Assembly: GCA_934446485.1 (NCBI GenBank)
Contig: CAKSEM010000052.1
Coordinates: forward strand, 1-9,266
Origin: an uncultured Eubacteriales bacterium
GTDB lineage: Bacteria; Bacillota; Clostridia; Oscillospirales; CAG-272
Direction: 5' to 3'
Length of the DNA: 9,266 nt
Position numbers and translations under genes: made by a program. Within the stretch, counting starts at the first letter, position 1; each line of letters begins with the position of its first letter. The notes under the pieces were generated by a model that was not told where the DNA came from, made no database searches, and saw nothing but the letters and a program-made list of their open reading frames with translations. Positions 6,240 to 9,266 of this stretch are shown here, in pieces.

Positions 6240-8447
6240 TTATTCCGATTGGAGATTTTTGCCGCTGCGCGCGGCACGTGCCTTCATTCGCGAATAGATC
6301 ACCGAAGTATCAAGATCGCGCTTGGCGCTCTGAGGTATGTACGTAAATGAGTAAATCTCGCGTTCACGGTCGAGCATCTCGACGCCGAGGAGGTGCAGTT
6401 CACCGAATATCATGATAACGGAGCGCAACCTTGAGAGCGGGATAATATACCCGCACGTCAGCATCAGATGTGAAAGAGCACGCAGGCTGTAAACTTCATG
6501 CTCGACACGCAGCTCGCGACGCAAAGTACTGTATACCGCAGCAAAATCGTTTCTCTCCGGGACGGCAGCGGCACACATATCATGCGGCGGGATCACTTCA
6601 GGTTCAGACTCACCCGTGAGAGCAGCACAGGTCTCAAGCTCGTGCTGTTCAGCCTCCAATCTGCCGGAGGTTAGCCTGATATCCCGCACGATCATCTGCA
6701 GCGTGCGCGTACCCTGAAACTCGTTAATGTCAAGTGTAAACATAACATCTACAACATCACCAGGATACAGATCGAGATCGGACACCGAGCGTCTGAAACA
6801 CATGGCTGTGATTATCATGTTTCCGCGGCGAAGTATGAGCTTCACGTGCTTTCCTCCGCTAAGCGGCACTTCCTCTGCTATTGAAAAGGAATCGGCACGG
6901 AAGAGCGGCACGGGATTAGATGTTCCGTAAGGCTCAAGAAGATATATCTCTTCAGCCAGAGCGATCGTAATATCGCGCTCATCAAGGACGCATTCAGCCT
7001 CAATGAGCTTGCCCGAGCCGCCGTCGGTCATGTGTGAGCGCGCATATTCGTTAATTCTTTTGCGGAAGGCATCAAGATTTTCACGGCGCAGGGAGAGCCC
7101 GGCAGCCAGCTCGTGCCCGCCGTACTTTTCAAGAAGCTCACTTGAGTCGGAGAGTGCTTCTACAAGATTGAGCCCGCGCACACTTCTCCCCGATCCCTTG
7201 CCGATGTCAGCAGGAGATATTTCGCCGTCGGTCGCCCCGTCAAAGGACACCAGTATCGACGGCAATCCGTAGCGCTCGGTTATTCTCGACGATACGATGC
7301 CGATAATTCCGTGGTTCCACTTCTCATCGGCTATGACTATTACAGGGTCGTGTTCAAAGTCATGCTCTGCGGCAATCTTTGCGTATGCCTCTTCGACAAT
7401 ACGGTTTTCTTCCGTCTGCCGCAGCTTGTTGATCCGGCACAGCTCCTCGGCGATCTTTTTGGCCTCATCGGATGTCTTTGACAAAAACAGATCGGCAGCG
7501 ATCGAGGCGCTGCGAAGGCGCCCGGCAGCATTAATTCTCGGCGCAAGAGTAAATCCTATATATCCGGCGGTTATCTTCCGCTTTACATGGCGCTTGCTGT
7601 CCGATTCGGAGGCGTTGATGAGCGCTGTAATTGCGGGACGCGGTGAACGCTCAATAAGCGAGAGACCGTAGCTGACGATCAGTCGGTTCTCATCTATGAC
7701 CGGCATGACGTCGGCTATAGTACCGAGCGCCACAAGATCACAGTAGTCGTGAGCGATTCGTCTTACACACACGGACAGTGAGTCGTGCGGGTTCATCAAA
7801 GATTCAACCGCACACATAAGTTTAAATACGACACCGACCCCCGCAAGCTCATTGAACGGATACTCACAGTCGGGGCGTCGAGGATTTACGACAGCATCCG
7901 CTGCGGGAAGCTCAGCGTGGCACTCATGGTGATCTGTCACTACGACATCAATTCCCAGCTTCTTTGCGTGTGCGATCTCCGAGATTGCCGTAATTCCCGT
8001 GTCAACAGTTATAATAAGGCTGCAGCCGTCGTCGCAGAGCTTGTCTATCACATCGGATGACATACCGTAGCCTTCGGTCATTCTGCACGGAATATGATAT
8101 GTAACATCGGCTCCGAGCGACGTGAGATACAGGCAGAGGGATGAGACCGACGTTACGCCGTCCACATCATAATCCCCGTAAATCACAATATGCTCGTCAG
8201 AAGCCACCGCATCGGCAACGCGAGACGCAGCAATGTCCATATCTTTCATGAGGAACGGATCGTAAAGCTCCTCTTCTTCTTTGCCGATGAAGCGTTTTGC
8301 GGCCTCCGGTGTGGTGCAGCCGCGATTCAGCAGGAGACGTGCCGTCGTCGGTGTCAGCGATAGCTCGGAGGATATCTTTTCAATTGCCTCCGCGGCACCG
8401 TCCGGTATATCGCGGACAGTCCAACAGTTCAGATTATTATAATACAT
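6240..8447 (-). CDS. recJ: Single-stranded-DNA-specific 5'-3' exonuclease RecJ
   Basis: A 735-residue DHH-superfamily nuclease that degrades single-stranded DNA 5' to 3' in RecF-pathway recombination and in mismatch and base excision repair. Catalytic metal-binding motifs are intact: DYDVDG (92-97), VDTG (148-151) and TDHHE (171-175), plus DLVALGTIADVMP (237-249) and LAPRINAAGRL (301-311). The DHHA1 domain shows WNHGIIGIVSSR (377-388), GKGSGRS (416-422) and GGHELAAG (443-450). An OB-fold follows at roughly 510-595. Residues about 600-735 are a C-terminal extension, predicted largely helical, of the kind found in Firmicutes RecJ. The ATG at 8447-8445 shares its A with the TGA of rseC (TGATG), and only a weak GGAAA-like sequence precedes it, so translation probably relies on coupling. 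rel starts 14 nt downstream; in many Firmicutes apt sits between the two. Confidence 0.97.
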   Translation of the reverse strand: MYYNNLNCWTVRDIPDGAAEAIEKISSELSLTPTTARLLLNRGCTTPEAAKRFIGKEEEELYDPFLMKDMDIAASRVADAVASDEHIVIYGDYDVDGVTSVSSLCLYLTSLGADVTYHIPCRMTEGYGMSSDVIDKLCDDGCSLIITVDTGITAISEIAHAKKLGIDVVVTDHHECHAELPAADAVVNPRRPDCEYPFNELAGVGVVFKLMCAVESLMNPHDSLSVCVRRIAHDYCDLVALGTIADVMPVIDENRLIVSYGLSLIERSPRPAITALINASESDSKRHVKRKITAGYIGFTLAPRINAAGRLRSASIAADLFLSKTSDEAKKIAEELCRINKLRQTEENRIVEEAYAKIAAEHDFEHDPVIVIADEKWNHGIIGIVSSRITERYGLPSILVSFDGATDGEISPADIGKGSGRSVRGLNLVEALSDSSELLEKYGGHELAAGLSLRRENLDAFRKRINEYARSHMTDGGSGKLIEAECVLDERDITIALAEEIYLLEPYGTSNPVPLFRADSFSIAEEVPLSGGKHVKLILRRGNMIITAMCFRRSVSDLDLYPGDVVDVMFTLDINEFQGTRTLQMIVRDIRLTSGRLEAEQHELETCAALTGESEPEVIPPHDMCAAAVPERNDFAAVYSTLRRELRVEHEVYSLRALSHLMLTCGYIIPLSRLRSVIMIFGELHLLGVEMLDREREIYSFTYIPQSAKRDLDTSVIYSRMKARAARSGKNLQSE

Positions 8448-8911
8448 CAGTTACAGTTTCCATTCACATTATTATGGGTCAGAATTATACGCACAACGGT
8501 TATATCCGGCGCAGCAGTTCGGTGATGCCGCTCAAAGACTCCGATGGCAGCGAACGTCAAAATGAACGCAGACAAAGACATGAGTATCGAAGCCCTCTCA
8601 CCTAAGGAAAGGCAGATGCCAACGGCATAGGCAATTCCGCAGAGCACCAGCGGAAGTATAAAAACTATCAGCGAAAAGAACAGTATGCGGCTCTCTGGGC
8701 AGTCGATCTCAACTGTGTCGCCGACGTGTGCACCTGCAGAATTCACTGCGCGTGCCGTCATGCTCTTGCCGGATCCTATCAAAGTACCGACATTGCACGA
8801 TCCGGAGCATCCGTCACGCCGTGCACAGCCTGCGCAAGCGCTGGTCCGTTCGGCTCGAACCGTCACGGTACCGTCATCAAACACCTCAATTATCTCAGCC
8901 GTCTGTTTCAT
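8447..8911 (-). CDS. rseC: RseC/MucC family (SoxR-reducing system) membrane protein
   Basis: A 154-residue protein matching the RseC/MucC family. In enterobacteria RseC is tied to sigma-E control and to a membrane complex that reduces SoxR; its clostridial role is not established. The N-terminal half is cytoplasmic, with a beta-rich start and the motif Cys26-x2-Cys29-x5-Cys35-x3-Cys39, suited to an iron-sulfur cluster or metal. VGDTVEID (63-70) precedes two transmembrane helices at about 76-100 and 107-126, and a short hydrophilic tail follows. I chose the ATG at 8911 because GGAG at 8918-8921 lies six bases upstream. An in-frame ATG at 8923 would add four residues, but it overlaps that GGAG and has no ribosome binding site of its own. 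The stop overlaps the recJ start (TGATG). No Rnf genes are visible in the window, unlike the gammaproteobacterial context. Confidence 0.85.
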   Translation of the reverse strand: MKQTAEIIEVFDDGTVTVRAERTSACAGCARRDGCSGSCNVGTLIGSGKSMTARAVNSAGAHVGDTVEIDCPESRILFFSLIVFILPLVLCGIAYAVGICLSLGERASILMSLSAFILTFAAIGVFERHHRTAAPDITVVRIILTHNNVNGNCN

Positions 8912-8917
8912 AAATAT

Positions 8918-8921
8918 CTCC
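8918..8921 (-). promoter_or_regulatory. Shine-Dalgarno that decides the rseC start
   Basis: On the minus strand GGAG is followed by six bases (ATATTT) and then the ATG at 8911. The ATG at 8923 overlaps this element and has no purine-rich sequence before it, so 8911 is the better start. Confidence 0.7.
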
Positions 8922-8946
8922 ATTCAGCACTACAGGGCACTGTGCC

Positions 8947-8982
8947 ATCATATTTTACACAACTGATCTTTCTTACTTTATA
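8947..8982 (-). promoter_or_regulatory. Possible promoter for the rseC-recJ-rel operon
   Basis: On the minus strand there are two -10-like hexamers: TATGAT (8952-8947), about 35 nt before the rseC ATG, and TATAAA (8982-8977). Neither has a convincing TTGACA-like -35 at 16-18 nt spacing. The region is A/T-rich compared with its surroundings and is the only sizeable non-coding gap in the window, so a promoter here is plausible. The exact hexamer is a guess. Confidence 0.3.
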
Positions 8983-9019
8983 CGAAATTGCAGCGCAAAC
9001 GGTTGGATATCATCGCCGT

Positions 9020-9039
9020 CTGCTTTCGCCGAAAAACAG
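9020..9039 (-). repeat. Inverted repeat 3 (TTTCG/CGAAA with CTG/CAG outer pairs)
   Basis: TTTCG (9024-9028) pairs with CGAAA (9030-9034) around one base. Outer CTG (9020-9022) and CAG (9037-9039) can extend it across a small asymmetric internal loop. It is the weakest of the three repeats here, and the very short loop would open the innermost pairs. Confidence 0.35.
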
Positions 9040-9053
9040 CCAAATAACCCGCA

Positions 9054-9071
9054 TTTGAAGTGTTCTTCAAA
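9054..9071 (-). repeat. Inverted repeat 2, perfect 7-bp stem with 4-nt loop
   Basis: TTTGAAG (9054-9060) and CTTCAAA (9065-9071) are perfectly complementary around the tetraloop TGTT on the plus strand (AACA on the minus strand). It lies about 70 nt past the stop of the FAD oxidoreductase gene. Minus-strand sequence after it is only moderately T-rich, with a TTTTT run about 20 nt later, so it is not a standard intrinsic terminator by itself. Confidence 0.5.
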
Positions 9072-9077
9072 GACAGC

Positions 9078-9095
9078 TTTGCGCAGATGCGCAAA
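9078..9095 (-). repeat. Inverted repeat 1, perfect 8-bp palindrome arms (possible terminator or operator)
   Basis: TTTGCGCA (9078-9085) and TGCGCAAA (9088-9095) are perfect complements separated by two bases. As RNA this is a stem of about seven pairs with a 4-nt loop; as DNA it is a good dyad for a dimeric regulator. Minus-strand sequence after it (GCTGTCTTT) is weakly T-rich. It begins about 45 nt past the FAD gene stop, the distance of a terminator, but the role is undecided. Confidence 0.5.
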
Positions 9096-9141
9096 CCAAG
9101 CGTATTTCCAGCGCACGGTACAATCGGAAGCCGGGACACCA

Positions 9142-9266
9142 CTATGCCGAACCTTTCGGCGGAGCGTATCGCTCCATGATAGCCCGCGCAACACGAAGTC
9201 CGTCCGCCGCCGCGCTCATGATTCCTCCGGCATATCCCGCACCTTCGCCGCACGGATATATCAGAT
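9142..9266 (-). CDS. C-terminal end of an FAD-dependent oxidoreductase (COG2509-like), 5' part outside window
   Basis: Forty codons plus a TAG stop (9144-9142), open to the right edge. The peptide begins LIYPCGEGAGYAGGI and continues MSAAADGLRVARAI. This is the signature C-terminus of large FAD-dependent dehydrogenases of the COG2509 type, where GEGAGYAGGI followed by a helix with SAA-DG contacts the FAD. These are cytoplasmic flavoproteins of about 450-550 residues with no agreed substrate. Termination shortly after the SAA-DG helix agrees with the family. The missing upstream part lies beyond position 9266. The remaining frames across this stretch give arginine- and cysteine-rich peptides without family features. 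The fragment is short, so the assignment rests on this motif alone. Confidence 0.75.
   Translation of the reverse strand, partial: LIYPCGEGAGYAGGIMSAAADGLRVARAIMERYAPPKGSA

Larger units (their letters stand above)
8912..9141 (-). other. Intergenic region between the FAD oxidoreductase gene and rseC
   Basis: This 230-nt gap is the longest non-coding stretch in the window. Reading along the minus strand it holds three short inverted repeats (9078-9095, 9054-9071, 9020-9039), then A/T-rich sequence with promoter-like hexamers, then a small GGCAC/GTGCC palindrome (8936-8946) and the rseC ribosome binding site. Open frames crossing it have no recognisable protein features. The most likely content is the 3' end of one transcript and the 5' leader of the next. 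Confidence 0.6.

Noticed and set aside
9217..9231. Shine-Dalgarno-like GGAGGAATC followed by ATG within the FAD oxidoreductase end
   Set aside because: GGA GGA ATC simply encodes the conserved Gly-Gly-Ile of the FAD motif. The resulting 25-codon peptide would be the C-terminal helix of the same protein, so an internal start is not needed.
8973..9253. Minus-strand frames of 73 and 91 codons spanning the FAD gene end and the intergenic gap
   Set aside because: Both overlap the FAD motif in the wrong frame, run through the inverted repeats, and show no recognisable domain. They are chance open frames.
1..9266. Mobile element, defence system, CRISPR array or RNA gene
   Set aside because: All space is filled by co-directional housekeeping genes with short spacers. 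I found no transposase, integrase, array-like direct repeats, att-like repeats, tRNA cloverleaf or rRNA sequence by eye.

Overview
This window looks like chromosomal core sequence from an anaerobic, mid-GC member of the Clostridia. The gene content supports this: a long Firmicutes-type bifunctional Rel protein, a clostridial HemZ, a RecJ with a C-terminal extension, and a SpoVB/MurJ-like flippase. The order recJ - rel - dtd - hemZ is a Firmicutes-style neighbourhood. Every gene lies on the minus strand, so transcription runs from high to low coordinates. I see no phage, insertion sequence, CRISPR, tRNA or rRNA signal.

Layout in transcription order. At the right edge is the last part of a large FAD-dependent oxidoreductase (9142-9266). 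A gap of about 230 nt follows, with three short perfect inverted repeats and a possible promoter. Then comes a run of closely packed genes. rseC encodes a cysteine-motif membrane protein. recJ is joined to it by a TGATG stop/start overlap. rel is 14 nt downstream, dtd 47 nt, hemZ 55 nt, a uridine-kinase-like nucleoside kinase about 50 nt, and a lipid-flippase-like membrane protein 23 nt. The flippase runs off the left edge. Spacing and shared direction suggest one operon or a few overlapping transcripts starting upstream of rseC.

Functionally the cluster mixes housekeeping and stress roles: DNA repair (RecJ), stringent response (Rel), removal of D-amino acids from tRNA (Dtd), a radical SAM enzyme of tetrapyrrole type (HemZ), nucleoside salvage (kinase), envelope precursor export (flippase), and a putative redox or membrane factor (RseC). 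The genes are known families and I do not see a new multi-gene system. The points worth a second look are modest: the apt gene usual between recJ and rel is absent; rseC is translationally coupled to recJ; hairpins cluster ahead of rseC; Dtd has an altered SQFTL motif; the nucleoside kinase lacks an N-terminal TGS half; and HemZ lacks the fourth cysteine of HemN.
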